From assembly GCF_030687895.1 (NCBI RefSeq), contig NZ_CP117452.1, positions 5,795,310 through 5,859,309 of the forward strand: a DNA stretch of 64,000 bases, written 5' to 3'. The notes beneath the pieces were generated by a model that worked only from the letters and a program-made list of their open reading frames with translations, did no database searches and had not been told where the DNA came from. Shown here piece after piece: positions 27,299 through 36,820 of the stretch (within the stretch, counting starts at the first letter, position 1; each line of letters begins with the position of its first letter). This DNA comes from Pseudomonas sp. FP198 (GTDB taxonomy: Bacteria > Pseudomonadota > Gammaproteobacteria > Pseudomonadales > Pseudomonadaceae). The position numbers and the translations under genes are program-made.

Positions 27299-27925
27299 TC
27301 AGGCCTCTTTTTGCAAGCCGACAATGGTACGCGGCATCCCCACGAACCCAGGCAAGGCTTCGATCCGCGCCAGCCACGCGCGCACATGGGCGTAGTCCTG
27401 CAGCGAAACGTTGCCTTCTGGCGCATGGGCGATATAGCTGTAGCCTGCGATGTCGGCGACGGTCGGAGTTTCACCGACCAGATAGGCGCTGTTGCTCAGT
27501 TCCTGGTCGATGACCTTGAGCAGGTTGTGGGAGCGCGCGATCACATCCTCGGCGTTATGAGAAGCACCGAACACGGTGATCAGGCGCGCGGTGGCCGGCC
27601 CGGCATGCAATGGCCCGGCCGCTACCGACAACCAGCGCTGGACGCGAGCGGCGCCGACCGGGTCCGTTGGCAGCCAGCGGCCCTCGCCGTACTTGTTTGC
27701 CAGGTACACCAGAATGGCGTTGGAGTCGGCCAGTACCACACCGTTATCATCGATCACCGGTACTTGGCCGAACGGGTTGATCGCGAGGAAATCCGCTTGT
27801 TTGTGCGCGCCCTTGGCCAGGTCGACAAAATTGACCTCGACCGGCAACTCAAGCAAGGAAAGCATCAGCTGGACACGGTGCGCATGGCCGGACAGTGGGA
27901 AGTGATAGAGCTTGATAGGGTTCAT
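27299..27925 (-). CDS. Glutathione S-transferase family protein
   Basis: 208 residues from the ATG at 27925. Thioredoxin-like N-terminal domain with [17 protein letters not shown] (the Ser in LSGHA is the likely glutathione-activating residue) and the cis-Pro plus glutathione site [22 protein letters not shown]. The helical C-terminal domain contains the N-capping box motif [12 protein letters not shown]. It conjugates or reduces electrophiles with glutathione in the cytoplasm; the substrate is unknown. A LysR-type regulator lies 125 bases upstream on the same strand, with a shared or separate promoter. Confidence 0.9.
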   Translation of the reverse strand: MNPIKLYHFPLSGHAHRVQLMLSLLELPVEVNFVDLAKGAHKQADFLAINPFGQVPVIDDNGVVLADSNAILVYLANKYGEGRWLPTDPVGAARVQRWLSVAAGPLHAGPATARLITVFGASHNAEDVIARSHNLLKVIDQELSNSAYLVGETPTVADIAGYSYIAHAPEGNVSLQDYAHVRAWLARIEALPGFVGMPRTIVGLQKEA

Positions 27926-28049
27926 GGTCGACTCCGCCGAGAATGACGCCATCGGTTTGCGGCGTCGATGGAGTCATCTTCTGCTCAAGCACGGAGCTAT
28001 GGAATCACCTTCAAACGCAATCCATTATTTCTGCAGGCGAAACAATGTG

Positions 28050-28952
28050 TCAGTTCTTCAAGGCTGGATGTTCTCGTATCGCACTCACCATGAAGTCGAC
28101 AAAACTGCGAACCCGCGCCGGCGCATTGCGCCCGCCCTGATACACCACGTGGATTGGCAATGGCGGCAGCTCGAAAGCGGCCAGGACGATTTCCAGCTCG
28201 CCGGCCGCGATATTGTTCGCAACCTGATAGGACAGGACCCGGGTCATTCCCAACCCCTGGCACGCCGCACCGATGGCAGCCTGGTTGGCCGTGACCACGA
28301 GCCGGGGCGTGGGCCGGACCGACAACGGCTGACCGGCCTCGATGAACGTCCAGTTCCTGACCTGGCCGATGGCTGACGAAGACACCACGGGCATCCGCTC
28401 CAGATCCTGCGGATGCTCGGGTCGGCCATGCTGGTCGAAGAACTCCGGAGAACCGCACACCACCCGCCGCACCTCGCCGACACGCACGGCATGCAGGCTG
28501 CTGTCGGGCAACTCGCCGATGCGCACCGCAACATCAATGCCCTCCTCGACCATGCTGACGGTGCGATCCAGTAGCAAGGCGTTGACGCAGACTTCGGAGA
28601 ATCGCCCCAGGTAATCCACCAGCACCGGCATGACGTACAACTGACCGAACAGCACGGGCGCGGTAATCGTCAGTTGTCCGCGGGGCTGGGCGTGGCTGCC
28701 GGCCGCCGAATCCTCGGCTTCCTGCAAATCGCCGAGGATCCGCCGACAGTCCTCGAGAAAGCGCTGGCCCGCTTCGCTCAGGTAAACGTTGCGGGTGGTA
28801 CGAACCAGCAGCGGCGTACCGATACGCTGTTCCAGCGCCGCCACGGCGCGTGTCACGCTCGCCGCCGACAAGCCCAGGCGCCGGGCAGCCGCTGAAAATC
28901 CGCAGTCCTGGGCGACGGCGACAAACACCTGCATTTCCTGAAACCTGTCCAT
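28050..28952 (-). CDS. LysR-family transcriptional regulator
   Basis: 300 residues. The N-terminal winged helix-turn-helix runs over about 1-60 (MDRFQEMQVFVAVAQDCGFSAAARRLGLSAASVTRAV in part, with the conserved F.AAARRL.LS..SVTRA). The rest is the periplasmic-binding-protein-like effector domain, including RGQLTITAPVLFG. It belongs to the subgroup starting 'MDRFQEM', usually controlling a nearby gene on effector binding. The GST gene just downstream is the most likely target. No divergent gene shares its promoter; the region upstream is a REP pair. Confidence 0.9.
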   Translation of the reverse strand: MDRFQEMQVFVAVAQDCGFSAAARRLGLSAASVTRAVAALEQRIGTPLLVRTTRNVYLSEAGQRFLEDCRRILGDLQEAEDSAAGSHAQPRGQLTITAPVLFGQLYVMPVLVDYLGRFSEVCVNALLLDRTVSMVEEGIDVAVRIGELPDSSLHAVRVGEVRRVVCGSPEFFDQHGRPEHPQDLERMPVVSSSAIGQVRNWTFIEAGQPLSVRPTPRLVVTANQAAIGAACQGLGMTRVLSYQVANNIAAGELEIVLAAFELPPLPIHVVYQGGRNAPARVRSFVDFMVSAIREHPALKN

Positions 28953-29137
28953 CCGTCCCCCGATGAGAAATCCTGATACAAGTTCTGCCTACGCCTCAAA
29001 GCCGCGCCGTACCGCCATTGTAGAGGGTCAGGCGGGCGAACCGCAGCCCGGCGCAGGACATCGAGCCGCGGAGGGCCGCTACGCTTGGTACCATCGAGCA
29101 CATTGTCATGACAGATTCATGACCGAAAGGAAAACCC

Positions 29138-29227
29138 TGTGGGAGCGAGCCTGCTCGCGATAGCGGTGTACCAGTCAATACTGAGGCTGACTGATAGGCC
29201 GCTATCGCGAGCAAGCTCGCTCCCACA
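29138..29227. repeat. REP pair (BIME-like), GTGGGAGCGAGC type
   Basis: TGTGGGAGCGAGCCTGCTCG and an inverted copy about 40 bases later, with an extra GATAGCGG / CCGCTATC extension. It makes up most of the 323-base gap between the LysR gene and the LTA-synthase-like gene; the rest (28953-29137) shows no gene. Confidence 0.9.
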
Positions 29228-29275
29228 AGGATTTTGTGATGTTTGATCGATCGGTTTAATACAAAGGCCTGTTTC

Positions 29276-31489
29276 GTGAATATGGTTTACCGTGCCCTGA
29301 CCCATCCATTCGCGGCTATTGTCGCCCTGTCCGGCTGCGTACTTTTCGTCCCCATGGGCCTGCGCCTCCTGCTCGGCTGGTCCGACCCGCTGGGCTATCT
29401 GTCGGACATGGCCATCGGCAGCTTGTTGATCGTGCTCTTGCATCGACGCCCCTGGTGGCTGGCATTGCCGGTTTTGCTGGCCTGGTGTGCGCTGACCCTG
29501 GCCAGCATCGAATTGGTCAATGCCGTCGGAAGGATGCCCACCCCAGCGGACATTCAATACCTGGTCGATCCGCAATTCGTCGAGAACTCCACCAGCGGTG
29601 GCTTTGCGCATCCCTGGCTCGCCGCGATCCTGCTGACGGGCCTGACACTCTGGCTGGCCAGCCGATGGGCCAATCGGAGCCGCCAGGCACCTCCCTTGCC
29701 CCGCCATGCCTGGGCGATCCCCATGGTGTTTTTCCTGGCCCACGGCACGGCGCAAACCTGGCGACCCAGCGAGACAGACCAGTGGAATCTGTTCAACCTG
29801 CCTCATCAGCTGATGACGGCTGGCGTCGCCGCCGGCCAGGAGCACTTCGAACAATGGCTCGCAGGCGATACGCCGGACCAGGCGCCACCGATGCAAGGGC
29901 TTGTCCGACTCGATCTGGATGGGCAGAAACTGCTCACCGAGCCGGGTAGCGCGCGCAATGTGCTGATCATCGCCCTGGAGGGCATTCCCGGTGCTTATCT
30001 GGAAACCAACCGCCAGGCGCTGAAAAGCAGTTATCAGGAAAACCTGATGCCACGCCTCAGCACCTGGGCCGAGCGCGGCATGAACACGCCCGACTACGTG
30101 TTGCACAGCCACCAGACCATCCGCGGCCTGTACGCAATGCTCTGCGGTGACTACGACAAGCTCGACGACGGCACGCCCAAGGGCGTCGAAATGCTCAACC
30201 AGCGCCAACGCAACCAGGCCTGCCTGCCGGCCCAATTGCGCAAGCACGGCTTCTCGACTCATTTCCTGCAGGGTGCCGGCCTGCGGTTCATGGCCAAGGA
30301 CCGGATCATGCCGCATATCGGCTTCGACACGACCCTGGGCATGGAGTGGTTCACCCGACCGGCCTACCTCGAGTTTCCCTGGGGCAAGGACGACAAGACC
30401 TTTTTCGAAGGCGCGCTGGACTACGTCGGACAACTGCAACAGGCAGACACACCCTGGATGCTCACCCTGCTGACCGTGGGCACGCACCAGCCGTACTCCG
30501 CGCCAGATGACTACCTGGAGCGCTACGACACCGCCAAACAGGCCGCCGTCGGTTACCTGGACGACGCGCTGGACAGCTTCCTGACGAGCCTGGAACACCA
30601 AGGCATCCTGGAAAATACCCTGGTGGTCATTACCTCGGACGAATCCCACGGCATCGACGATGTGCGCCTGGCATCGTCCTGGGGCTTCAACCTGACGCTG
30701 GCGCCGGAGCCGTTGCCGCGAATCAGGCAAGGCGTCCATGGCCACGTCGACCTGAGCGCATCGATCCTCGATTACTTCGGATACGCGGTGCCCACCTCGT
30801 TATCCGGCCGCTCTCTGTTCAGGGATTACGCGGCGGGCCGGGAAATCATGTCGTTCACCAACGGCAAGCTGCGTTACCACGATGGCAAGGGCATCTTTAC
30901 CGAATGCGATTTCCAGCAGCGCTGCCGGTATTACGCCAGAGAAGGCTTCATCGCCGACCGCGCCACGTACCTGGGTCAATACAGCGGCCAGCGCGCGAGG
31001 CTGATCAGCGCCCGGGCTACGGCCCTGGACCAGACGCTGCTGGGTTCATCGGTGAACCAGCATTACCAGTTCGGCAGCGCGGAGAAAATCACCCTTCCCG
31101 CCCAGGTCTCCAACGACTGGACCGACAACCTGATCGGCGCCCAATACCTGGAAATGCCCAAGGGCACCCGCACCCGCGTCAGCCTGACCATTCGCGCCGT
31201 GGAAAACGATCACGCCGCCTACATTTCCCTCAAGGCCAAGGAGTTCGAGCAGGACGTGACGATGGACTTGCCCACCGACGTGACGGTAACTGCCGATCAA
31301 CCGCTGGTGATGGACATCCATTTCGACAACCCGCAACCGCGCAAGGCGTTTTCCTTCCACTTGCTCGGCCATGGCACAGGCGCGATCGAAATCAGCGACT
31401 TCAGCGTCGTCACCGAACTGCTGGAGCAGACGGACCAGCCGGAGTACCTGGACGATATGCAGGACGACAGCGAGGCACAGTCCAGCTGA
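29276..31489 (+). CDS. LTA synthase-like membrane sulfatase (phosphoglycerol transferase family)
   Basis: 737 residues from the GTG at 29276, which has AAAGGC at a good distance; ATG 29282 is the alternative, and a TTG at 29243 also lies in frame. The N-terminal part has 4-5 membrane segments. The periplasmic alkaline-phosphatase-like domain starts at NVLIIALEGIPGAYLE (first metal ligand Glu), carries the nucleophile Thr in HSHQTIRGLYAMLCGDYD and the metal-site TSDESHGID. A beta-rich C-terminal extension of ~140 residues follows. Gram-negative members transfer phosphoglycerol or phosphoethanolamine to envelope glycans or lipids; the acceptor here is unknown. A REP pair lies just upstream. Confidence 0.85.
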   Translation: MNMVYRALTHPFAAIVALSGCVLFVPMGLRLLLGWSDPLGYLSDMAIGSLLIVLLHRRPWWLALPVLLAWCALTLASIELVNAVGRMPTPADIQYLVDPQFVENSTSGGFAHPWLAAILLTGLTLWLASRWANRSRQAPPLPRHAWAIPMVFFLAHGTAQTWRPSETDQWNLFNLPHQLMTAGVAAGQEHFEQWLAGDTPDQAPPMQGLVRLDLDGQKLLTEPGSARNVLIIALEGIPGAYLETNRQALKSSYQENLMPRLSTWAERGMNTPDYVLHSHQTIRGLYAMLCGDYDKLDDGTPKGVEMLNQRQRNQACLPAQLRKHGFSTHFLQGAGLRFMAKDRIMPHIGFDTTLGMEWFTRPAYLEFPWGKDDKTFFEGALDYVGQLQQADTPWMLTLLTVGTHQPYSAPDDYLERYDTAKQAAVGYLDDALDSFLTSLEHQGILENTLVVITSDESHGIDDVRLASSWGFNLTLAPEPLPRIRQGVHGHVDLSASILDYFGYAVPTSLSGRSLFRDYAAGREIMSFTNGKLRYHDGKGIFTECDFQQRCRYYAREGFIADRATYLGQYSGQRARLISARATALDQTLLGSSVNQHYQFGSAEKITLPAQVSNDWTDNLIGAQYLEMPKGTRTRVSLTIRAVENDHAAYISLKAKEFEQDVTMDLPTDVTVTADQPLVMDIHFDNPQPRKAFSFHLLGHGTGAIEISDFSVVTELLEQTDQPEYLDDMQDDSEAQSS

Positions 31490-31567
31490 ACAGCAACGGG
31501 CAAACGTGGCGCTTGTGGATAAATCGCCGCCTGTCGCGAACGATTCGGCGCGCGCGGGGCAACCGGG

Positions 31568-32164
31568 TCAATCCAGCAACCGATGCAACTTGGCGTACTG
31601 CAGCAACATGATGGTCTTGCCGTCGCAGATCTCGCCGGTTTCGATCATGCCCAAGGCTTGATCGAGAGGCATCTCCAGCACCTCGATTTCCTCGCCCTCC
31701 GCCTCAAGCCCGCCGCCTTCGTGCTGTTTGTCCTCGTCGGAATACTCACCGACGAAAAAATGCACACGTTCGGTCACCGACCCTGGGCTCATGAACGCCT
31801 CGAACACCTTGCGCACGTCCCGCACGATATAGCCGGTTTCCTCCTGGGTTTCCTTGCGGATACAGGTGTGCGGGTCGTCGTTGTCCAACAGGCCGGCGCA
31901 GGTTTCGATCAACAGGCCGTCGTGCCCGTTGACGAACGCCGGGAAGCGGAATTGCCGGGTCAGCACTACGGTTTGCTTGGCCTTGCTGTAGAGCAGGATG
32001 GTCGCACCGTTGCCACGGTCATAGGTTTCACGCGTCAGCTCGCGCCATTGGCCGTTGCGACCGAGGTAATCGTAGGTAGTCTTGCGCAGGATGTACCAGT
32101 TGTCCGAGAGGACTTCGACATTCTTGATGCGTACACGGTCTTGCGTGCTGATTGGCTGTGTCAT
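31568..32164 (-). CDS. nudK: Nudix hydrolase, NudK-type (GDP-mannose pyrophosphatase)
   Basis: 198 residues. The Nudix box lies at about 91-112 (GLLDNDDPHTCIRKETQEE, then TGY), with Lys in place of the usual Arg before E, as in NudK. Upstream motifs LRKTTYDYLGRNGQW and DRGNGATILLYSKAKQTVVLTRQFR (in part) also fit NudK, which hydrolyses GDP-mannose and ADP-ribose-type sugars. It lies 49 bases downstream of nadE on the same strand, so the NAD salvage operon may run through it. ADP-ribose released from NAD breakdown would then be a plausible substrate, but that is inference. Confidence 0.88.
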   Translation of the reverse strand: MTQPISTQDRVRIKNVEVLSDNWYILRKTTYDYLGRNGQWRELTRETYDRGNGATILLYSKAKQTVVLTRQFRFPAFVNGHDGLLIETCAGLLDNDDPHTCIRKETQEETGYIVRDVRKVFEAFMSPGSVTERVHFFVGEYSDEDKQHEGGGLEAEGEEIEVLEMPLDQALGMIETGEICDGKTIMLLQYAKLHRLLD

Positions 32165-32213
32165 TGACCCACTCCGTTCGGGACCAGAAAACTCACTTCA
32201 ATACCCGGCTCAT

Positions 32214-33047
32214 TCAACGTGATGCCGGGACGCGTGGCAATGCGCGCTTATGAGCCGTTTTCTGGTAAGCGCGTTCAATAATTTCGCGGGCTTTGGGGGA
32301 CACCGCGTCACCCATCAGGTACGCATCGATTTCCTCGTAGCTGCATCCATATGCCACTTCATCCAACTTGCCGGGCGCCAGGTCTTCCAGATCGGCGGTC
32401 GGTGCCTTGCGCACCAGGAAAGCGGGGGCACCCATCGCGTCGGCCAACAATCGCACCTGGGTTTTGGTCAATCCGGACAGCGGTGCCAAATCGCAGGCAC
32501 CGTCGCCGAACTTGGTAAAAAATCCCATCACTGCCTCTGCCCCATGATCGGTGCCAACCACCAGCCCGTTGCTGAGATTGGCAATGGCATATTGCGCCAG
32601 CATCCGTGCCCGGGCCTTGGCATTGCCTTTGGCGAAGTCGATGAGTTCGGCCGAAGGCTGCAAGCCGTCGACAGCGATATGCCCCATCAACCCGTCAACA
32701 CAAGCAGCGATGTTGCTGGTGGTGATCGAGTCCGGCCGGATAAAGTCCAAGGACGCTTGGGCGTCTCGCTCGTCCGCCTGGGCCTTGTACGGCAACCGGA
32801 CCGCAATAAACCGCGCCGTGTAGCCTTCATCGCGCAGTTGCTCTACTGCCAACTGGCAAAGACGGCCGGCAGTGAGGGAGTCGACGCCGCCACTGATCCC
32901 CAGCACCAGGGACTTGCAACCCGACTCACGCAGCACCTGCTTTATAAACTCGACGCGGCGAGCAATCTCGGCGGCTTCGCCGCCCTGTTGCAGTTGACGG
33001 TCGATGCCCAGCTCCCGGGCAATGCTCTCTTGCTGAAGCGAAGTCAT
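32214..33047 (-). CDS. nadE: NH3-dependent NAD synthetase
   Basis: 277 residues from the ATG at 33047. The PP-loop SGGVDS is at 52-57, followed by [12 protein letters not shown] and, later, [16 protein letters not shown] and [19 protein letters not shown]. Only the synthetase domain is present, so it uses ammonia and lacks the glutaminase domain of the eukaryote-type enzyme. It amidates nicotinate adenine dinucleotide to NAD in an ATP-dependent last step. The pncB stop lies only 1 base before its start on the same strand, giving coupled expression. Confidence 0.93.
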   Translation of the reverse strand: MTSLQQESIARELGIDRQLQQGGEAAEIARRVEFIKQVLRESGCKSLVLGISGGVDSLTAGRLCQLAVEQLRDEGYTARFIAVRLPYKAQADERDAQASLDFIRPDSITTSNIAACVDGLMGHIAVDGLQPSAELIDFAKGNAKARARMLAQYAIANLSNGLVVGTDHGAEAVMGFFTKFGDGACDLAPLSGLTKTQVRLLADAMGAPAFLVRKAPTADLEDLAPGKLDEVAYGCSYEEIDAYLMGDAVSPKAREIIERAYQKTAHKRALPRVPASR

Positions 33048-33048
33048 A

Positions 33049-34278
33049 TCAGGCTCCCATCTGTGGATTGACCAGGGCGACGTTGAACACTTGAGCGGCG
33101 TAGCGCAAAAATGAGGCGTCTTCACAAACGTTTTTGATCGGATCGTCGGAAAACTTGACGACGGGCTCGCCATGCACCCGCACCAGTTTCATGACGATGC
33201 TCAGCGGTTCGACGCCGTCGACGTCGCAGGCCAGGCTGGTGCCCATGCCGAAGCCGAATTTCGCCTTGCCACGAACGTGGCGCAGGATCGGCAGGCATTT
33301 TTCGAAATTGAGGCCATCGGAGAACATCAGGTCCTTGGTGCGCGCATCTACGCCCAGTTCCTGATAACGCCCCAGCACCTTGTCAGCCCAGACGATCGGG
33401 TCACCGGAATCCTGCCGCAGACCGTCATAGAGTTTGGCAAAGTACAGGTCGAAATCCTTGAGGAAGAAATCCGTACTGATGCAGTCCGTCAGCGCGATAC
33501 CGAGCCGGCCGCGATACTCGTGCACCCAGTTCTCCAATGCCGCGTTCTGGCTTTCACGCAACCGGCCAAGTTGCTGGTGCACCATCAGCCATTGGTGCGC
33601 CATTGTGCCGATCAGGGGGAGATCGAATTCGTACGCCAGGTAAGCGTTGCTGGTACCGACAAAGACCCCGGGAAAATCGCTGCGCATGACATTCACTACT
33701 TCACGCTGGGCCCTGAATGACAGCCGCCGGCGGGTGGAGAAGTCCGAGACACGAAACTCGGCAAGTTCTTCACGACTGGCATTTTTCTCCAGCCATTCGA
33801 ACTTCTGGTACAGCTTGCGAGTAACGTCGGCCAACTCGACTTCCGGGTACTTCTCACGATTGCGCAGCTCGCTGACCATCGCCAATATCGGTTGTTCGAA
33901 CATGATGCAGTGCAGCATCGGCCCACGGACACGAATGTGCAGTTGGCCGTCGACTTCCGAAACGTGGATGTAGCGCAGGTTGAAGCGAAACAGGCCGAGA
34001 AACTGTTCGAAATCCGGTGTCAGGTATTCACGGAAACGCTTGTTGAACAGAAACCGCTGCTCCCCTTCGCGTAGTTGCAACCCGGCGAGCTTCTCCAGTT
34101 CGACACGAATGTCTGGAATCAAGTGAGCCAGCCGCTCCTTGGAACGCACGATGAACTGGTATTCCACCTCGACATTCGGGTGCTGGTGCAACACCGCCTG
34201 CATCATGGTGAACGTGTAGTAGTCGGTGTCCAGAAGACTCTGGATAGTGCCGCTGCTTGAATCGAATGCGCTGTCCAT
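33049..34278 (-). CDS. pncB: Nicotinate phosphoribosyltransferase
   Basis: 409 residues, family length. Starts [30 protein letters not shown], where DTDYYTFTM is the substrate-site motif. The catalytic phospho-histidine is H228 in [10 protein letters not shown]; the phosphate-binding CDVDGVEPL comes near the end. It forms nicotinate mononucleotide from nicotinate and phosphoribosyl pyrophosphate with ATP. It stands between pncA and nadE, so the operon makes nicotinate, converts it to the mononucleotide, and finishes NAD; the adenylyl step is supplied by the divergent gene. Confidence 0.94.
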   Translation of the reverse strand: MDSAFDSSSGTIQSLLDTDYYTFTMMQAVLHQHPNVEVEYQFIVRSKERLAHLIPDIRVELEKLAGLQLREGEQRFLFNKRFREYLTPDFEQFLGLFRFNLRYIHVSEVDGQLHIRVRGPMLHCIMFEQPILAMVSELRNREKYPEVELADVTRKLYQKFEWLEKNASREELAEFRVSDFSTRRRLSFRAQREVVNVMRSDFPGVFVGTSNAYLAYEFDLPLIGTMAHQWLMVHQQLGRLRESQNAALENWVHEYRGRLGIALTDCISTDFFLKDFDLYFAKLYDGLRQDSGDPIVWADKVLGRYQELGVDARTKDLMFSDGLNFEKCLPILRHVRGKAKFGFGMGTSLACDVDGVEPLSIVMKLVRVHGEPVVKFSDDPIKNVCEDASFLRYAAQVFNVALVNPQMGA

Positions 34279-34287
34279 GGCTCTTCC

Positions 34288-34935
34288 TTATGCGTTTGCC
34301 AAGCGGCTGGTTTCTTCACGAGTGGCGGTAACCGCGACGCCCGCTTGCTGGAGTTCTTGAATGGCTTGGCTGGCCCCCGTTTCACTGATGGCCCGGCAGG
34401 CCGGGAGGTGAACGATGACCTTGAAGCCAGCGGCGGCCAGTTGCAGAGCGGTGGTCTTGACGCAGAAATCCAGCGCCAGCCCGCCGACAATCACCTGCTC
34501 CACTTTCAGGCCTTTCAGGTACTCGATCACGCCAGTGGAGAGCTTGCCGTGCAAGTCGTGGTAGCAGGCGCCATAGGGGTGCAGATCCGGCTCGACGCCC
34601 TTCCAGACGAAATAATCGTAATCGTATGGGGCCGGTAGTTGATCCAGCAGGGCGAAACCTTCGGTGCCGGGAACGCAGTGGCTGACCCAGGTGATGTCGG
34701 CGTGCTCGAGCCCGGTCGGCACGAACATCTGCGAATGATCGGAGACCACCCACGGGGCCAGGGGCGAATGGGCGTCCTTGCTGCCGATGCGAAGGCTGGC
34801 CAGGGACGCGATGAAATTCAGCTCACCGGCAATCTCATCACCGCCCGGCACCGGAAGCTCATCAGGGCACAGCGGCGTAAAGCTCTTTTGCGCATCAACA
34901 TCGAAGGAAGCTGTTTTCCGGGTCAGGCTGTTCAT
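34288..34935 (-). CDS. pncA: Nicotinamidase (isochorismatase fold)
   Basis: 215 residues from the ATG at 34935 with GAGGAG upstream; a longer frame from 34962 is unneeded. The isochorismatase-type triad is visible: Asp in SFDVDAQKSF, Lys in FVWKGVE, Cys in LALDFCVKTTA. It hydrolyses nicotinamide to nicotinate and ammonia, the first step of the salvage route continued by pncB. It begins the operon, and the palindromic operator at 34966-34982 sits 31 bases upstream of the start. Confidence 0.92.
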   Translation of the reverse strand: MNSLTRKTASFDVDAQKSFTPLCPDELPVPGGDEIAGELNFIASLASLRIGSKDAHSPLAPWVVSDHSQMFVPTGLEHADITWVSHCVPGTEGFALLDQLPAPYDYDYFVWKGVEPDLHPYGACYHDLHGKLSTGVIEYLKGLKVEQVIVGGLALDFCVKTTALQLAAAGFKVIVHLPACRAISETGASQAIQELQQAGVAVTATREETSRLANA

Positions 34936-34965
34936 GCTGGGTTTCTCCTCTTCAATGGTCACGAG

Positions 34966-34982
34966 AGTACATATGATGTACT
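34966..34982. promoter_or_regulatory. NrtR operator candidate upstream of pncA
   Basis: AGTACATATGATGTACT, arms AGTACA/TGTACT with a 5-base centre. The same arms and spacing recur at 35086-35102. The pair sits in the gap between the two halves of the NAD gene cluster, whose Nudix-type repressor gene is adjacent. Confidence 0.85.
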
Positions 34983-35085
34983 TTCATGGCAAGCCTTTCT
35001 AGAAAGATAATTTCCGACAGCTTGGTTCCATGGACGAACACCTATCGGAAGCTAATCAGGTTTACATGAAGGATTTTTACTATAA

Positions 35086-35102
35086 AGTACATGTCGTGTA
35101 CT
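35086..35102. promoter_or_regulatory. NrtR operator candidate upstream of nadD2
   Basis: AGTACATGTCGTGTACT, same arms and spacing as the site at 34966-34982, 16 bases upstream of the nadD2 start, so it could block the promoter or initiation of that transcript. Confidence 0.85.
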
Positions 35103-35117
35103 AAAAGAGGATGAGCC

Positions 35118-35675
35118 ATGTTCGAAATAGCCGTCTATGGTGGTGCTTTCAATCCCCCTCATGCCGGTCACGCCCAGGTGATGATCGAAGCCTCGAACCA
35201 AGCCAGGCGCGTATTGGTCGCCCCTAGCTTCCGGCATCCCTACGGCAAACAAATGGTCGACTACGACGTTCGCCTGAACTGGCTGGAATCCATCGTCGAA
35301 CACGTCCAGCCCTTGTGCTACGCCGAAGTGCGCGCAAGCCGGGTCGAGCAGGTCGTGGCTCGTGGCGTTGAAGGCGCCATCTACAGCTATACCGTGCTCG
35401 CCCACCTCGCCGACAGCCTGGCCCTGGACGGCAAGCGGATCGCGTTGGTGGTGGGCGAGGATGTCGCGGATTTGCTGCCGACTTTCTATCGCGGCCAGGA
35501 ATTGCTTGAGCGTTTTTCCATCCTTCGCGTGAGCGAAAAGATCCACGTGCGCAGCACGGTGGTTCGCGAACGACTGGCCTTGGGCAAGCCGCTGCCCAGC
35601 CACTGGATAGCTCCCGGCATGAACCCGTTAAACTATGACCTTTACGCTAACCACGGAAATCGACATGCCCACTAG
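35118..35675 (+). CDS. nadD2: Nicotinate/nicotinamide mononucleotide adenylyltransferase, second copy
   Basis: 185 residues. The nucleotidylyltransferase signature is at 6-18 (VYGGAFNPPHAGH, with H15 and H18 as the HxGH motif), and an RSTVVRERL stretch near the C-terminus corresponds to the family ISxTxxR motif. It is divergent from the usual NadD. In P. aeruginosa the same gene order (nadD2-nrtR next to pncA-pncB-nadE) is known. It transfers AMP from ATP to the mononucleotide made by PncB. Its stop overlaps the start region of nrtR. Confidence 0.88.
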   Translation: MFEIAVYGGAFNPPHAGHAQVMIEASNQARRVLVAPSFRHPYGKQMVDYDVRLNWLESIVEHVQPLCYAEVRASRVEQVVARGVEGAIYSYTVLAHLADSLALDGKRIALVVGEDVADLLPTFYRGQELLERFSILRVSEKIHVRSTVVRERLALGKPLPSHWIAPGMNPLNYDLYANHGNRHAH

Positions 35676-36372
35676 CACAGCCCCCGCGCGCGGTTATCTG
35701 CACACCATCGACCTCTGCGTGCTGCGCTTCTGCCGGGAGACCCAGGCGCTGGAAATCCTCCTGAACCGACGGGAAGCCGAGCCGTTCGCCGGCCATTGGG
35801 CGTTGCCCGGGATCGTGGTCAATGGGGATGTCGAAGATCTCACGCTGAACGACGCCGTGGAGCGCCTGCGCAATTCAAACAAGGTCGGCATGCCGCTGGC
35901 CTGGATCGAACAGGTCGGCACCGTCGGCGACGCGTTCCGCGATCCGCGCTGCTGGTCATCCTCGACGTTCTACCTGGCGATTGCCAACGAAGCGGTCCTG
36001 CTCGCCGGGCATCAGGGATTTTTCTCTCTCAAGGATGTCGCTGATGCCTCGATCAAACTTCCTTTCGATCACAACAGCCTGGTGGCGGCGGTCCAGGAAC
36101 GGTTGTTGTCCAAAGCCCTCTACAGCAGCCTGCCGCTGATGTTCCTGGGCCCGGAATTCAGCGCGCCGGAAGCGGTGGATATTTTCTCCGTGGTGCTCGG
36201 TCGTCCGGTGCTCAAGACCAGCATGCGCCAGCGGCTGCTGAAAATGACCGAGGCTGGCTATTTGCAGGAAACCGGTCGCAAAAAAGCCGGCGACGGCGGC
36301 CGCCCGCAACGCACGGTGGAAAATCTCAAACCGGCCAGCGTTTATCTTTTTGACCGGTGTTTTCTGGAGTGA
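35665..36372 (+). CDS. nrtR: NAD-metabolism repressor NrtR (Nudix-type regulator)
   Basis: 235 residues from the ATG at 35665, overlapping the end of nadD2 by 11 bases; an in-frame ATG at 35635 lies inside nadD2. The N-terminal Nudix-like domain has LHTIDLCVLRF and AGHWALPGIVVNGD but its Nudix box lacks the catalytic REXXEE, as in NrtR regulators that sense rather than hydrolyse ADP-ribose. A winged-helix DNA-binding domain fills the last ~70 residues (GRPVLKTSMRQRLLKMTEAGYL). It should repress both pncA-pncB-nadE and its own transcript through the paired palindromes at 34966 and 35086. Confidence 0.9.
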   Translation: MPTSTAPARGYLHTIDLCVLRFCRETQALEILLNRREAEPFAGHWALPGIVVNGDVEDLTLNDAVERLRNSNKVGMPLAWIEQVGTVGDAFRDPRCWSSSTFYLAIANEAVLLAGHQGFFSLKDVADASIKLPFDHNSLVAAVQERLLSKALYSSLPLMFLGPEFSAPEAVDIFSVVLGRPVLKTSMRQRLLKMTEAGYLQETGRKKAGDGGRPQRTVENLKPASVYLFDRCFLE

Positions 36373-36448
36373 CTTGTGTGTAGGCCCAGCACAACTTCCT
36401 GGCCCCGATATCAGAGGCCATGGGGTCTATGCTAGATCAGAGAACAGC

Positions 36449-36820
36449 CTAGGAGAGGCCATTGAGCAACCCGGCCTCGCCCAGCAAGTCTACGATGACA
36501 TGCTCGTCAACCGCGTAGACACCACGAGAGGCTTTCCAGACCAGCTTCTTTTCCTGAAGGGCGATGAGCGCTTGCTGAACACCCGGCACCTCGACCTTGA
36601 TATCACGCTCTGCGATACCGGCCTGCTCCATCGCTTTCGCATAAAGCTCCATTGTAGGTGCCTCGAAGGGCGCATAGTTATCGCCTTTGGCACTCATGAC
36701 GCGGATAACGGCGGACTGGATAGGGGTCAGGCTATGAATAACTTTCTTGAGGTTTGCGTTGAGCTCGTCAGCTTGCGCCCGAACCAACGTTGCGAATCGC
36801 TCGGGGGGAATTATAGGCAA
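36449..36820 (-). CDS. Small winged-helix-like protein, unknown function
   Basis: 123 residues from a TTG at 36820, the first possible start after an in-frame TAA that directly precedes it. The C-terminal part (VPGVQQALIALQEKKLVWK and ASRGVYAVDEHVI) looks like a winged helix with a beta wing. The N-terminal ~40 residues are helical (LVRAQADELNANLKKVIHSL). I do not recognise the family; it could be a regulator of a mobile element or a housekeeping DNA-binding protein. Upstream sit three copies of TATAG spaced about 10 bases (separate entry), which could be an autoregulatory site. The TTG start is a weak point. Confidence 0.6.
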   Translation of the reverse strand: MPIIPPERFATLVRAQADELNANLKKVIHSLTPIQSAVIRVMSAKGDNYAPFEAPTMELYAKAMEQAGIAERDIKVEVPGVQQALIALQEKKLVWKASRGVYAVDEHVIVDLLGEAGLLNGLS

